Source of the DNA: Halomonas sp. McH1-25
GTDB taxonomy: Bacteria; Pseudomonadota; Gammaproteobacteria; Pseudomonadales; Halomonadaceae
Length of the DNA: 64,000 bases
NCBI RefSeq assembly: GCF_022348165.1
Contig: NZ_JAKRFI010000004.1
Coordinates: forward strand, 310,001 to 374,000
Reading direction: 5' to 3'
The notes under the pieces are model-generated. The model saw nothing but the letters and a program-made list of their open reading frames with translations, was not told where the DNA came from and did not search any database. Below, piece by piece: positions 39,630 to 48,807 of the stretch. Each line of letters begins with the position of its first letter. The first letter of the stretch is position 1. Both the position numbers and the translations under genes were made by a program.

Positions 39630-39700
39630 TGGGTGCCTCAGGCACGCAAATTCTGCGCACGAAGATACCGCAAACGCTGGCCGCTGCCAATTGAAGCCAA

Positions 39701-39719
39701 TTTGGAAAACCATTCCAAA
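39701..39719. promoter_or_regulatory. Operator-like dyad 2 upstream of aceE
   Basis: TTTGGAA-AACCA-TTCCAAA, perfect 7-bp arms with a 5-bp spacer, the same geometry as dyad 1. Flanked by further CCAATT-type half sites (39687-39705). It resembles sites of GntR-type regulators in layout but is not the E. coli PdhR sequence. Confidence 0.4.
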
Positions 39720-39809
39720 GGCAATATTGCATAGCAGCATTAGACACTTACGTCACTTCGCTGCCCCGACCGGACCACCTATGTGCATTGTAGCTTGGCT
39801 ACACGAAAT

Positions 39810-40367
39810 TCAAGGCCGACCAAGACACTGGCGCAGGTAAGCCCAGTCGAATGCCGGGCCAGGATCGCTCTTGCGCAAGGGCGCAATTCGCGCATGGCTG
39901 GTCATGCGCTGCGTGCTCAACGCCGGGTAGGCCGCCATTAACGCATGAATGGCGCTGGCCAGGGCATGGTATTGCCGTGCCGTGTAGGGATGAATCTCGT
40001 CCCCCTCGAGTTCGATACCGATACTGAAATCGTTGAGGTTGCAACGCCAGCGGCCCTCATCCCACCAGGACGAGCGACCGGCATGCCAGGCACGCCGATC
40101 AAACGACACGAACTGCACGCACTCGCCGTCACGCCGGATCAGCAGGTGCGCCGAGACCGTGAGCCCGTCGAGGCCAGCATAGTAGGGGTGTGCATCGGGA
40201 TCGAGCGTGTTGGTGAACAACCGCTCGATGGCGTCGCCGCCGAAGCATCCCGGCGGCAGGCTGATCGAGTGCAGCACCAGAACGGAGACTTCTCCCTGCG
40301 GTCGCTCATTGACGTTAGGCGACACAACGCGCCGGGCTCCGCCCAGCCAGCCTTGGCTAACCTGCAT
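39810..40367 (-). CDS. ampD: 1,6-anhydro-N-acetylmuramyl-L-alanine amidase
   Basis: Cytoplasmic zinc amidase (185 aa) of murein recycling; it cleaves the stem peptide from anhydroMurNAc. Hallmarks are [16 protein letters not shown] (zinc His), [27 protein letters not shown] and [18 protein letters not shown] (His and catalytic Lys/Asp). In enterobacteria and Pseudomonas AmpD loss derepresses AmpC beta-lactamase. The start at 40367 follows GGGGAG. It is divergent from nadC; ampD-nadC adjacency is common in proteobacteria. Confidence 0.96.
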   Translation of the reverse strand: MQVSQGWLGGARRVVSPNVNERPQGEVSVLVLHSISLPPGCFGGDAIERLFTNTLDPDAHPYYAGLDGLTVSAHLLIRRDGECVQFVSFDRRAWHAGRSSWWDEGRWRCNLNDFSIGIELEGDEIHPYTARQYHALASAIHALMAAYPALSTQRMTSHARIAPLRKSDPGPAFDWAYLRQCLGRP

Positions 40368-40402
40368 GTCCACTCCCCTGCCGTATCCCCATGGCTTTAC
40401 CC

Positions 40403-40408
40403 TATAAT
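40403..40408 (+). promoter_or_regulatory. TATAAT -10 element for nadC
   Basis: A perfect TATAAT lies 37-42 nt before the nadC ATG in the 77-nt ampD/nadC divergent gap. The -35 region is poor. Confidence 0.4.
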
Positions 40409-40444
40409 GTCGGTATTGTCGCACATCGAAGAGCACGGAAAGCC

Positions 40445-41299
40445 ATGCATTACTATGAAGCCCTTGCGGAAGACATACGCACCAGCGCCGCCCGCCTGTT
40501 GGCGGAAGACGTCGGCCCGGGGGACATCACCGCCGAGTTGATTCCCGAGCGCCAGTGGGCCACCGCCCAGGTCATCACCCGCGAGGATGCCGTACTGTGC
40601 GGCGTGGCCTGGGTCGACGAACTCTATCGGCGCCTCGACAAGCGCGTGATTCTCAACTGGCATGCCGCCGACGGCGATGCCATTGCCGCCGACAGCGTCT
40701 TCCTGGAACTCGAAGGTCCGGCACGCAGCCTGATGACCGGCGAGCGCGCAGCCCTCAACCTGCTGCAGACCCTCTCGGGCACCGCTACGCGCACGCGCGA
40801 TTATGTCCGCCGGGTCGCCGATACCGGCGTGCGCCTGCTGGACACGCGCAAGACCCTGCCCGGCATGCGTCTGGCGCAGAAGTACGCCGTCACCTGCGGC
40901 GGTGGGCATAATCACCGTATCGGGCTTTACGATGCCTTTCTGATCAAGGAGAACCACATCGCAGCTTGTGGCAGTATCGCCGCGGCAGTGAAGGAAGCGC
41001 GCAAGATCGCCCGCAACCTGCCGGTGGAAGTCGAAACGGAAAATCTCGATGAGTTGAGTCAGGCGCTCGAGGCCGGGGCCGACGTCATCATGCTCGACAA
41101 CTTCACGCTGGACGATATGCGCGAGGCAGTGCGCCTGACCGAGAAGCGGGCCACCCTGGAGGCCTCCGGCAACGTCAGCGAAGCCACTCTGGAAGCCATT
41201 GCCGCCACTGGCGTGGACTGTATTTCCATCGGCGCCCTGACCAAGGACATCAAGGCCATCGATCTGTCGATGCGTGTCACCCAGGTGGCGACACGCTGA
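40445..41299 (+). CDS. nadC: Nicotinate-nucleotide pyrophosphorylase (carboxylating)
   Basis: Quinolinate phosphoribosyltransferase (284 aa), converting quinolinate and PRPP to nicotinate mononucleotide in NAD synthesis. Motifs include [50 protein letters not shown] and the C-terminal [13 protein letters not shown]. The ATG at 40445 gives the normal length; the upstream extension is intergenic. It converges with, and overlaps by 23 nt, the GNAT gene on the other strand. nadA, the preceding pathway step, is at 51.5 kb. Confidence 0.97.
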   Translation: MHYYEALAEDIRTSAARLLAEDVGPGDITAELIPERQWATAQVITREDAVLCGVAWVDELYRRLDKRVILNWHAADGDAIAADSVFLELEGPARSLMTGERAALNLLQTLSGTATRTRDYVRRVADTGVRLLDTRKTLPGMRLAQKYAVTCGGGHNHRIGLYDAFLIKENHIAACGSIAAAVKEARKIARNLPVEVETENLDELSQALEAGADVIMLDNFTLDDMREAVRLTEKRATLEASGNVSEATLEAIAATGVDCISIGALTKDIKAIDLSMRVTQVATR

Positions 41300-41792
41300 C
41301 CTCGCCCGGCGGGGCCAACGGCTTTTCCAGCACGACGCGGTTCAGCCGTTCGCCCCGTCGTTCGATCCACTCTTCGCCAAGCCGCCTCCAGCCACGCCGC
41401 TCGAGCCCCGGCGCCAATGTCAGGCTGGCTTCGATACGCAATCGGCCGACCCCCCGGGCACGCATTTCATCCTCGGCGTAGTCGAGCAGACGCGACCCGA
41501 TGCCCTGCCGGGCCAGCGCCGGCCACACGTACAGCGTCTCGATCCGTGCGCCCCCGATATCCAACTCCACGAAGCCTACGCAACGTCCATCACAGGCCGC
41601 GACCAGCGTGGTGAACAGCACCTGGCGTGCCGCCCATGCCGCCGCGTCACGCGGCAGGGCGCTTGCCCAGGCGTCACGCTGCGCCAGGCTGTAATGACCG
41701 GCCGTGCCCTGCATCACGGCATGATGGAAGACTTCGCCCTGATCGGCGGCATCGGCAGGCAGGGCAGCACGGTAACGAATGCGTTCCAGCAT
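41277..41792 (-). CDS. GNAT-family N-acetyltransferase
   Basis: Acetyl-CoA-dependent transferase of 171 aa. The GNAT core is visible: [39 protein letters not shown], with the R/Q-x-x-G-x-G/A acetyl-CoA loop in RQGIGS (about 105-110). The substrate cannot be told. Its 3' end overlaps the 3' end of nadC tail to tail by 23 nt. It is 42 nt downstream of the acireductone dioxygenase gene on the same strand and may be cotranscribed. Confidence 0.85.
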   Translation of the reverse strand: MLERIRYRAALPADAADQGEVFHHAVMQGTAGHYSLAQRDAWASALPRDAAAWAARQVLFTTLVAACDGRCVGFVELDIGGARIETLYVWPALARQGIGSRLLDYAEDEMRARGVGRLRIEASLTLAPGLERRGWRRLGEEWIERRGERLNRVVLEKPLAPPGEVSVSPPG

Positions 41793-41834
41793 GGCGTCAT
41801 GTCTCGTGATGGGTGAGAGTGTCGACGGGCCGCC

Positions 41835-42401
41835 TCACGCCGCCTGCTCTCCGCTCAAGGCCTCGTAGCGCGGAAAGCGCGAGGCGATCTCGCTGCCGGT
41901 CGCCTGAGCCGCCTGGGCCGCGCTGGCGGTGAACAGGCGAATGGCCGTGAAGTTGGGCTCCGGCCCCATGTCGAACCAGTGCGGCGTGCCCGCCGGCACC
42001 GAGATCAGACTGCCGGCCGCGCAACCGATGACGTAGACCCGCTGCTCCAGATGCAGGTAGAAGATACAGCCGCCGCGCACGAAGAGGTACATTTCATCCT
42101 CGCTGTAGCGATGCTCATCGAGAAACTCCTGGCGCAGCGCGGCCTTGTCGGGGTGGTCCGGTCTCAGCCCGATCACGTCGGCACTGGCGAATCCACCCTC
42201 GCGCTTGAGGTTATCGATATCTTCGGCATAGGCCACCAGCACGTCGTCCTGGTCGGCGTCAGGCGCCAGGTCGGGGCGCGGTTCGCAGCGTCCGAAACGC
42301 ACGCCATGGGCTGCCAGTTCCGCAGCGATGCGCTCATCTTCGTGGGTGGTCAGGATCGGTTGCTCACCGTCCGCTTCGTGGTAGACATGCAGAAAACTCA
42401 T
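41835..42401 (-). CDS. mtnD: Acireductone dioxygenase (ARD) homologue with an altered metal ligand
   Basis: Cupin-fold protein of 188 aa resembling ARD of the methionine salvage pathway, which oxidises acireductone to the keto acid precursor of methionine. The N-terminal HVYHEADG, the central DEHRYSEDEMYLFVRGG and VPAGTPHWFDMG match the family. The second canonical ligand of the H-x-H motif is Tyr here (EHRYSEDE instead of EHxHxEDE); the first His, the Glu and the downstream His are kept. No mtnA, mtnB or mtnC is nearby. The gene may encode a functional variant or a divergent cupin; the family call is firm, the activity is not. Confidence 0.82.
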   Translation of the reverse strand: MSFLHVYHEADGEQPILTTHEDERIAAELAAHGVRFGRCEPRPDLAPDADQDDVLVAYAEDIDNLKREGGFASADVIGLRPDHPDKAALRQEFLDEHRYSEDEMYLFVRGGCIFYLHLEQRVYVIGCAAGSLISVPAGTPHWFDMGPEPNFTAIRLFTASAAQAAQATGSEIASRFPRYEALSGEQAA

Positions 42402-42563
42402 GACCCGCCTCTCCTTAGCTTCGGTTCTCGTTCAGCGTGACGGTCCAACGCCGTTACATGGCGTGACTGACTTCCTGTCACAGAGCAGCCTACACAATGG
42501 CCAATTGTCAGGACAATGGCGAGGGGACTCGCTCGCGCCCACTACGCACGGCATAATGCCTGC

Positions 42564-43316
42564 ATGTTCGAGCACCCACCATCCCCAGCGCCGCAGGCCG
42601 CCTTCGATCTGACTGCCATAGGCAGGATCGCCAGCGATTATCCCGACAAGTTCGGCATTCCCCGGCAACCCGGCCTGGTACCTGCCGGTCGCGCGGTGCT
42701 GCACCTGCTGCCGCCCTACGACGATCCGCTCGCCGTACGCGGCCTCGATCAGGTGAGCCACTTGTGGCTAACCTTCGTCTTCCATCGTAGCCCCCAACGC
42801 TGGACGGCGCTGGTGCGTCCGCCGCGCCTGGGCGGCAATGCCAAGGTGGGTGTCTTCGCGACCCGCAGCACACACAGACCCAATCGCCTGGGCTTGTCGC
42901 TGGTTACGCTGGAGCGCATCGAGATCGACAACGGCGTGCGCCTCTACCTGCAGGGGCACGATCTGGTCGATGGCACGCCGGTACTCGACATCAAGCCTTA
43001 CCTGCCCTGGGCGGAGTCACTGCCCGAGGCGCGCGCCGGGTTCGCGCCGGATGCGCCACCCCGGCGCGAAGTGCGCTTCACAGCGCAGGCAATGATCGCG
43101 ATTGACGAGCGTGACGATGCCGGTTCGCTGCGTGAACTCATCCGGCAGGTACTCGCCCAGGATCCTCGCCCCGCCTATCGGCGAGGCGCCGAATCGCGCA
43201 TCTATGGCGTGCCGCTGCGCGATGTCGACGTGCGCTTTCGCGCCTGCGACGACGGTGCGGACGGCATTGCCATGGAAGTGGTGGAGATCGTGCCGCTGGC
43301 CAAGCCTCTCGACTGA
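42564..43316 (+). CDS. trmO: tRNA (N6-threonylcarbamoyladenosine(37)-N6)-methyltransferase TrmO (TsaA/YaeB)
   Basis: SAM-dependent enzyme (250 aa) that methylates t6A37 to m6t6A in tRNA-Thr. Family features: an N-terminal beta-barrel with IGRIASDYPDKFGIPRQ and GLDQVSHLWLTFVFH, the NAKVGVFATRSTHRPNRLGLS motif, then DGTPVLDIKPYLPW, and a smaller C-terminal domain with YGVPLRDVDVRF. The ATG at 42564 is chosen for its family-like N-terminus. It is divergent from the ARD gene. TsaB, which supplies t6A, is encoded at 32.9 kb. Confidence 0.93.
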   Translation: MFEHPPSPAPQAAFDLTAIGRIASDYPDKFGIPRQPGLVPAGRAVLHLLPPYDDPLAVRGLDQVSHLWLTFVFHRSPQRWTALVRPPRLGGNAKVGVFATRSTHRPNRLGLSLVTLERIEIDNGVRLYLQGHDLVDGTPVLDIKPYLPWAESLPEARAGFAPDAPPRREVRFTAQAMIAIDERDDAGSLRELIRQVLAQDPRPAYRRGAESRIYGVPLRDVDVRFRACDDGADGIAMEVVEIVPLAKPLD

Positions 43317-43343
43317 GGTCAGCGGCACGCACGAGGCAAAGCG

Positions 43344-44057
43344 TTAGTCGAACTCGATTCCGAGTCGACGCCCGACCTCTTCATAGGCTTCGATCACGCC
43401 TCCGAGTCCTTGGCGGAAGCGATCCTTGTCGAGCTTCTCGCGGGTCTTCTCGTCCCACAGGCGACAACCGTCCGGGGAGAACTCGTCACCCAGCACGATC
43501 TCGCCCTTGAACACGCCGAACTCGAGCTTGTAGTCGACCAGCAGCATGCCGCCGTCGAGGAACAACTGCTTGAGCACGTCATTGACCTGGAAGGTCAACG
43601 CCTTCATACGCGCCAACTGTTCGGGCGTCGCCCAACCGAAGGTCTCGGCCAGCGACTCGTTGATCATCGGGTCGCCCTTTTCGTCGTTCTTGAGGAACAG
43701 CTCGAAGGTCGGTGGATTGAGCGTCATGCCCTCTTCCACCCCCAGACGACGCACCAGCCCGCCTGCAGCCAGGTTGCGCACCACGCACTCCACCGGAATC
43801 ATGTCCAGCTTCTTGACCACGCATTCGGTATCGGAAAGCAACCCGTCGAAATGGGTGGGAATCCCCGCCGCTTCCAGCTTGCCCATGATGAAGGCGTTGA
43901 ACTTGTTGTTGACCATGCCTTTGCGCGCCAGGGCTTCCTTCTTTTTGCCGTCGAAGGCGCTGGTGTCGTCGCGGAAGTGCAGGATCAGGCGATCCGGGTC
44001 GTCACTGCGATAGACGGACTTGGCCTTGCCGGCGTAGAGCTCGTCACGTTTTTCCAT
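43344..44057 (-). CDS. purC: Phosphoribosylaminoimidazole-succinocarboxamide synthase
   Basis: SAICAR synthetase (237 aa, the same length as E. coli PurC), joining CAIR and aspartate with ATP in purine synthesis. The N-terminal [37 protein letters not shown] and LVDYKLEFG segments are diagnostic. The ATG at 44057 follows GGAG. A palindromic PurR-like sequence lies about 85-103 nt upstream. It follows the dapA-bamC-hydrolase cluster on the same strand, as purC follows bamC in E. coli. Confidence 0.97.
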   Translation of the reverse strand: MEKRDELYAGKAKSVYRSDDPDRLILHFRDDTSAFDGKKKEALARKGMVNNKFNAFIMGKLEAAGIPTHFDGLLSDTECVVKKLDMIPVECVVRNLAAGGLVRRLGVEEGMTLNPPTFELFLKNDEKGDPMINESLAETFGWATPEQLARMKALTFQVNDVLKQLFLDGGMLLVDYKLEFGVFKGEIVLGDEFSPDGCRLWDEKTREKLDKDRFRQGLGGVIEAYEEVGRRLGIEFD

Positions 44058-44141
44058 GGGAGGCAATCTCCGAGTGAAACTTGAAATGGGCCGAGAAGGT
44101 TCGAGGCCGTTCCAGAATTGCTGAAACGGCATGGATTAAGT

Positions 44142-44160
44142 ATGCAAAACGTTACTGCAT
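44142..44160 (-). promoter_or_regulatory. PurR-like palindrome upstream of purC
   Basis: The 19-nt segment has outer arms ATGCA / TGCAT around a central AACGTT, reminiscent of the PurR box (GCAAACGTTTGC) but with arms one base off symmetry. This is a weak match; no regulator is visible here. Confidence 0.25.
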
Positions 44161-44179
44161 ATCGCTTGGGCTCATTGCC

Positions 44180-44992
44180 CTAGGCGACTTCTTGCCAATC
44201 GAAACCGTGCTCCTGAGCGGCGATCAGCAAGCGTGACTCGTCGCCGTCGAGCAGAGGAACCAATGCCTCCCAGGCCAGTTCGGGGCGATTGTTGTGCTCA
44301 GAGAGGTGCGAACAGACGATACGCTGCAGGCGATCCAGGCCCAGCCGCTGCAGCAAGACTTGCGCCTGGGCATTGGCCAAATGTCCCCACTTGCCACCGA
44401 CGCGCCGCTTGAGACTCGGAGGGTATGGCCCCTCGGCCAGCATGCGAGGATCGTGATTGCACTCCAATATGAGCGCATCGCAGCCGTTGAAGGCCTCGAC
44501 GACATGCTCGGTGGGATGCCCCAGGTCGGTCAGCACACCGAGTTGCCGACCATGCGCACGAAAGCGAAACTGGACCGGCTCGCGAGCATCGTGCGGCACG
44601 GTAATCGGATCGGCCTCCAGCCCCGCAATGGCAAAGCGCGCATGCGGCGTCAGCAAATGGTGCCGCGGCACTTCGCCCAGCCGCTTCGACAGCCAGGTAC
44701 CGGCACTCAGGTAGACCGGCAGGCCGTGGCGGCGCGCCAGCGCCCCCACACCGGCAATGTGGTCGCCATGTTCATGAGTGACCAGCACGGCGGAAAGCTG
44801 CCGCGCATGCAGGCCGAAACGCGCCAGGCGTTTTTCGGTCTCGCGCAGCCCGAAGCCGCAATCGACCAGCACATGGGTCTCGCCGTCGCTGACCAGCGTG
44901 GCGTTGCCCTTGCTACCACTACCCAGTGAGGCAAAGCGCAACCCTGCACCGGTCGGCACGGAAGAGGCGTCAGTCTGGCGAGGCGCAGCCAT
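44180..44992 (-). CDS. Metallo-beta-lactamase-fold hydrolase (YycJ/WalJ-like)
   Basis: MBL-fold protein of 270 aa with FASLGSGSKGNATLV at the N-terminus, the zinc motif THEHGDHIAG (HxHxDH, about 72-81), DLGHPTEHV and ILECNHDPRML. This pattern matches the YycJ/VicX group, whose members include 5'-3' exonuclease-like and RNase Z-like proteins. Substrate unknown. Its ATG overlaps the bamC stop (ATGA), so it is coupled to bamC in the dapA-bamC run. Confidence 0.88.
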   Translation of the reverse strand: MAAPRQTDASSVPTGAGLRFASLGSGSKGNATLVSDGETHVLVDCGFGLRETEKRLARFGLHARQLSAVLVTHEHGDHIAGVGALARRHGLPVYLSAGTWLSKRLGEVPRHHLLTPHARFAIAGLEADPITVPHDAREPVQFRFRAHGRQLGVLTDLGHPTEHVVEAFNGCDALILECNHDPRMLAEGPYPPSLKRRVGGKWGHLANAQAQVLLQRLGLDRLQRIVCSHLSEHNNRPELAWEALVPLLDGDESRLLIAAQEHGFDWQEVA

Positions 44993-45966
44993 CAGCGCAG
45001 GGCCGTCGCCAAGGCATCGAGCAGCTCACGCGATTCGGCGCTGGACAGCGGCTCGCCGTCGGTCGGTGCGACACTGACCCGTGTCGATTCCGGCCCGGCG
45101 CTTTCTACCTGCAAGCGATAGCGTCGCACCGGCGCGTCGCCTTCGAAGAAACCAAAGAACCCGCCCCGGTCGGCATCGCGTAGCGCGTAATCGACCAGGA
45201 ACTCGCCCGTGCTACGGTTCTGATCGACCAGCTGACGCGTCTCGCTATCGAAACTGTTCTCGAGCTGGTAATGCAGTTCCGACCAGGCCCGGTCGAAGCC
45301 CAGCGACATCAGCAACTGCCACTCCCCGGCTTGATTCTCGAGGCGCACCCGGTCGTCGCGGGACAGGTTCTGGGCCGCCAGCGATACGCTTTGCTCCTGG
45401 GCGCCCATGGACGTCAGGTAATCGTTCAATGCCGTCAGGCACTGTGCGTAAGGTGCCGGCGTAGCGGCTGTGGCCGCAGGATTTTCGCAGCGCACCTCAC
45501 TGGTATTGCCACGCAAACCCTGGCGTACCCGCAGCTCGGCCTGATCGGTCTCGATCCGCCCGCTGGCAGGGTCCAGCGACGTCACTGCCAGGCCACGCTG
45601 CTCGACGAAGCCCTGCAGACGGGGCCAGACGCTGGCAGGCGCGGCATTGACCAACAGCCAGCGATCCGCCCCCGCTTCACGCATCTCGACGAAGGCGTCT
45701 TCGCCCTGCCGGCTAGCCGCCAACGGTTGGGGGCGCGGCGCATCGAACTCGTCGCCCGAGGCCAGGAAATCGCTGCTGGCGCTCGGCACCGGCATGGCAT
45801 CCTGATAGCGACCGGGCTGGCGTGACTCGGGCAAATCGAGCGGCTCGGCCATGCGGGCGTTACGGTACTCTTCGTTGCGATCGTAGTAGTAGCCGTCTCG
45901 CGCACAACCGCTCGCCAGTAGAGCGATGGCGACGGTCAGCGGTATCAACTTGGAGGCGGGATTCAT
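44992..45966 (-). CDS. bamC: Outer-membrane assembly lipoprotein BamC
   Basis: Lipoprotein (324 aa, NlpB) of the BAM complex that folds outer-membrane proteins. A signal peptide with the lipobox LLASGC gives the lipidated Cys at about residue 21. An unstructured tyrosine-rich stretch and two helix-grip domains follow (RWLLVNAAPASVWPRLQGFVEQRG, and the C-terminal STGEFLVDY region). The start at 45966 fits the signal peptide. It lies between dapA and the MBL-fold gene; dapA-bamC linkage is conserved in gammaproteobacteria. Confidence 0.92.
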   Translation of the reverse strand: MNPASKLIPLTVAIALLASGCARDGYYYDRNEEYRNARMAEPLDLPESRQPGRYQDAMPVPSASSDFLASGDEFDAPRPQPLAASRQGEDAFVEMREAGADRWLLVNAAPASVWPRLQGFVEQRGLAVTSLDPASGRIETDQAELRVRQGLRGNTSEVRCENPAATAATPAPYAQCLTALNDYLTSMGAQEQSVSLAAQNLSRDDRVRLENQAGEWQLLMSLGFDRAWSELHYQLENSFDSETRQLVDQNRSTGEFLVDYALRDADRGGFFGFFEGDAPVRRYRLQVESAGPESTRVSVAPTDGEPLSSAESRELLDALATALR

Positions 45967-46049
45967 GCATCTACCTTCTCTTGTACGTGCAAACCGGCAC
46001 GGATCGGCCGCGAACCGGCTATCCGATCGCGGCATCGCTGCAACGCAAT

Positions 46050-46934
46050 TCAGTCGTTCAGTACGCCGGCGAGCTGCAGGGCTTCTTCGACGGTGGTGTG
46101 GTACTTCTCGGACAGCCAGGTCATCGGCAGACGAATGCCTTGCTCGGCGTAACCCATGCGATGCAACGCCCACTTCACCGGGATCGGGTTGGCTTCGACG
46201 CCTAGCCCCGAATGCAGCGGCAGCAGTCGCGTGTTGATCTGGTGCGCCCGGTCGCTATCGCCGGAAACGGCCGCCTCGCACAGCTCGTGCATCAGGCGCG
46301 GCGCGACGTTGGCGGTGACCGAGATATCGCCATGACCGCCCATCAACATGAAATCGCAGGCCGTGCCGTCGTCACCGGAGTACAGGGCGAAGCCCGAGCC
46401 CCTGAGGCGATCGACCAGTTCCTCGGCACGCTCCAGGTTGCCGGTGGCGTCCTTGAGCCCGACGATGTTGTCGAGTTCGGCCAGGCGGAACACGGTCTCG
46501 TTGTACAGGTCCGAGCAGGTCCGCCCAGGCACGTTATAGAGGATCACCGGCAGGTTGGCGCCTTCGGCCACGGCCTTGAAATGCTGGTACAGGCCTTCCT
46601 GGGTCGGCTTGTTGTAATAGGGGCACACGGACAGGCAATAGTCGGCGCCCACTTCCTTGGCGTAGCGCGCCAGCTCGACCGCCTCGGACGTGGCGTTGGC
46701 GCCGGTGCCGGCGATGACCGGAATGCGACCGCGCACTTCCTCGACCACGGTGCGAATGACGTCGAAATGCTCGGCAAACGACATGGTGGTGGGTTCGCCG
46801 GTGGTGCCGGCAGCGACGATGGCATCGGTGCCACTGTCGAGGTGGAAGTTCACCAGGCGACGCAACGCCTCCCAATCGATCTCACCCGTGACTTTCATTG
46901 GGGTCGCCAACGCGACGATGCTGCCTGTGATCAT
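46050..46934 (-). CDS. dapA: 4-hydroxy-tetrahydrodipicolinate synthase
   Basis: Condenses pyruvate and aspartate semialdehyde in the lysine and diaminopimelate pathway; 294 aa TIM-barrel. Key residues: GTTGEPTTM (Thr of the catalytic triad), [11 protein letters not shown] (Tyr), [10 protein letters not shown] (Tyr and Arg) and GLKDATGN (Schiff-base Lys). The ATG at 46934 gives the standard length; the upstream open frame is intergenic. First gene of dapA-bamC-hydrolase, divergent from bcp across 288 nt, in which I see no riboswitch. Confidence 0.97.
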   Translation of the reverse strand: MITGSIVALATPMKVTGEIDWEALRRLVNFHLDSGTDAIVAAGTTGEPTTMSFAEHFDVIRTVVEEVRGRIPVIAGTGANATSEAVELARYAKEVGADYCLSVCPYYNKPTQEGLYQHFKAVAEGANLPVILYNVPGRTCSDLYNETVFRLAELDNIVGLKDATGNLERAEELVDRLRGSGFALYSGDDGTACDFMLMGGHGDISVTANVAPRLMHELCEAAVSGDSDRAHQINTRLLPLHSGLGVEANPIPVKWALHRMGYAEQGIRLPMTWLSEKYHTTVEEALQLAGVLND

Positions 46935-47222
46935 CCTGCGATGCTCCTGTGAATCCGGCGCTGACCGGCTGCCACGGGCCCTGACGGCCGTCGGCCTACT
47001 CGACTTGTACGTAACCGCGGCGGCGCCTTGCGCTCCGCCGGGATGGATCCTGTTCAGCCTATCGAAACCCGGTCGCCACGACCGGTACATGGCCAGATGG
47101 CCAATGGTACTCAGACGGCGAAAGCGTGTACAGGTTCAGCGGCGGCATGCGCGCTGAGACTTTACAGACTCGCCGCGCTTGCGTGTAATCGTGGCCTCTC
47201 GTCACGACACAAGGAAACGTCC

Positions 47223-47699
47223 ATGAGCGTCAATGTCGGCCAACCGGTTCCCGACTTCACCGCCCAGGCCACCAGCGACATTACCGTCACCCTATCCGCC
47301 CTGCGCGGCAAGCAGGTGGTGATCTATTTCTACCCCAAGGACAGCACCCCGGGCTGCACCACGGAAGGCGGCGATTTTCGCGACAACATGCCCGCCTTCG
47401 AGGCCGCCAACACGGTCGTGTTCGGCGTCTCCCGCGACGGCCTGCGTGCCCACGAGAACTTCAAGGCCAAGCAGAGCTTCAACTTCGAACTGATCTCGGA
47501 CAAGGACGAGGCACTGTGCCAGCTGTTCGACGTCATCAAGCTCAAGAAGATGTACGGCAAGGAGCACCTCGGCGTCGAGCGCAGCACCTTCCTGCTCGAC
47601 CGGGAGGGCAAGCTGGCTCGCGAATGGCGCAAGGTCAAGGTTCCCGGCCACGTCGAGGAGGTTCTCGCTGCAGCCAGGGAACTCAACGCCACTTCCTGA
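47223..47699 (+). CDS. bcp: Thiol peroxidase Bcp (peroxiredoxin Q family)
   Basis: Thioredoxin-dependent peroxiredoxin of 158 aa that reduces H2O2 and organic peroxides. The peroxidatic Cys is in YPKDSTPGCTTEGGDFRD (about C46). The usual second Cys five residues later (C-x4-C) is Gly/Asp here, so it looks like a one-Cys-type active site or uses a Cys elsewhere (one occurs in EALCQLF). The ATG follows AAGGAAACGTCC. It stands alone, divergent from dapA; in E. coli bcp is also close to dapA. Confidence 0.92.
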   Translation: MSVNVGQPVPDFTAQATSDITVTLSALRGKQVVIYFYPKDSTPGCTTEGGDFRDNMPAFEAANTVVFGVSRDGLRAHENFKAKQSFNFELISDKDEALCQLFDVIKLKKMYGKEHLGVERSTFLLDREGKLAREWRKVKVPGHVEEVLAAARELNATS

Positions 47700-47706
47700 G
47701 GTGCAT

Positions 47707-48807
47707 TTACTGCAGGTCTACCTTCGACGCCGCCGCTTCCTGGTCCCGCTTTGCCACGCTGCGGGGCCAGGCCTGGACCAATGCCTTGAGCAGAGTGGCC
47801 AGCGGAATCGCGAAGAACACGCCCCAGAAGCCCCAGATCCCGCCGAAGAACAGCACGGCGAGGATGATCGACACCGGATGCAGGTTGACCGCCTCAGAGA
47901 ACAGGATCGGCACCAGCACGTTGCCATCCAGGGCTTGCAGCACGCCATAGGCGACCAGCACATAGGCGAATTCCTCGCCGATGCCGAACTGAAAGCCGGC
48001 CACCGCCGCCACCGGTACCGTGGCCACCGCCGCGCCGATATAGGGCACCAGCACCGACAGACCGACCGCCAGACCCAGCAATGCGGAATACTGCAGACCG
48101 AAGAACCAGAACGTCACGTAGGCGGTAATGCCGACGATGAAGATCTCGATCACCTTGCCACGCACGTAGTTGGCGATCTGGTCGTCCATTTCGTTCCATA
48201 CGCGCGTCATCAGCGTACGCTTATTGGGCAGCAGTGACAGCGTGAAACGGGTCAGCGTTTCGCGATCCTTGAGCAGGAAGAACACCAGGATCGGCACCAG
48301 TACCAGATAGATGATCAGCCCCAGCAGGTTGCCCAGCGAGGCCAACGACAGCGTCAGCGCCCGCTGTCCCAGCAGAGTGATCTCACGTCCCGCCGTGGCG
48401 ATCCAGTCCTGCATCTGATCCGGGGTGATCAGCGTCGGATAACGCGCCTGCAGTTCATCCAGCCACAGTTGCACACTGGCGAACATGCTGGGAACCTGCT
48501 GGATCAGGTCGACGGTCTGGTTCCAGACCAGAGGCATGACGATCAGCGCCAGCGCCAGCAACGTACCCAGGAACACCAGGAACACCAACAGCACCGACAG
48601 CAGGCGCGGCAGGCCGAGCCGCTCGAGCCAGGCCACCACGCCCTGCAGCAGAAATGCAACGACCAGGGCGGTGAAGAACGGCGCCAGCATCTTGCCCAGC
48701 CAGATCACGGCGGCAAAGCCGAGTATCAGCACCAGCAGCAGCACTACCGCTTCTTCGTCGGAGAAGTAGCGTTCGACCCAGCCCTTCAGGACATCTCTCA
48801 TCGTCAT
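47707..48807 (-). CDS. perM: AI-2E transporter family membrane protein, PerM-like
   Basis: Polytopic protein (366 aa) of the PerM/AI-2E transporter family (UPF0118) with about eight helices: three N-terminal, a periplasmic loop around residues 100-150, then five more. Motifs VFFLLKDRETLTRF and YIGAAVATVPV fit the family. The transport substrate is unknown for PerM; some relatives are Na+/H+ antiporters or AI-2 exporters. The start ATG overlaps the tusA-like stop (ATGA). perM next to bepA is also the E. coli order. Confidence 0.85.
   Translation of the reverse strand: MTMRDVLKGWVERYFSDEEAVVLLLVLILGFAAVIWLGKMLAPFFTALVVAFLLQGVVAWLERLGLPRLLSVLLVFLVFLGTLLALALIVMPLVWNQTVDLIQQVPSMFASVQLWLDELQARYPTLITPDQMQDWIATAGREITLLGQRALTLSLASLGNLLGLIIYLVLVPILVFFLLKDRETLTRFTLSLLPNKRTLMTRVWNEMDDQIANYVRGKVIEIFIVGITAYVTFWFFGLQYSALLGLAVGLSVLVPYIGAAVATVPVAAVAGFQFGIGEEFAYVLVAYGVLQALDGNVLVPILFSEAVNLHPVSIILAVLFFGGIWGFWGVFFAIPLATLLKALVQAWPRSVAKRDQEAAASKVDLQ

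Noticed and set aside
46935-47222. Lysine riboswitch or leader upstream of dapA
   Set aside because: No long structured leader or T-box-like motif seen; simple divergent promoter gap with bcp.
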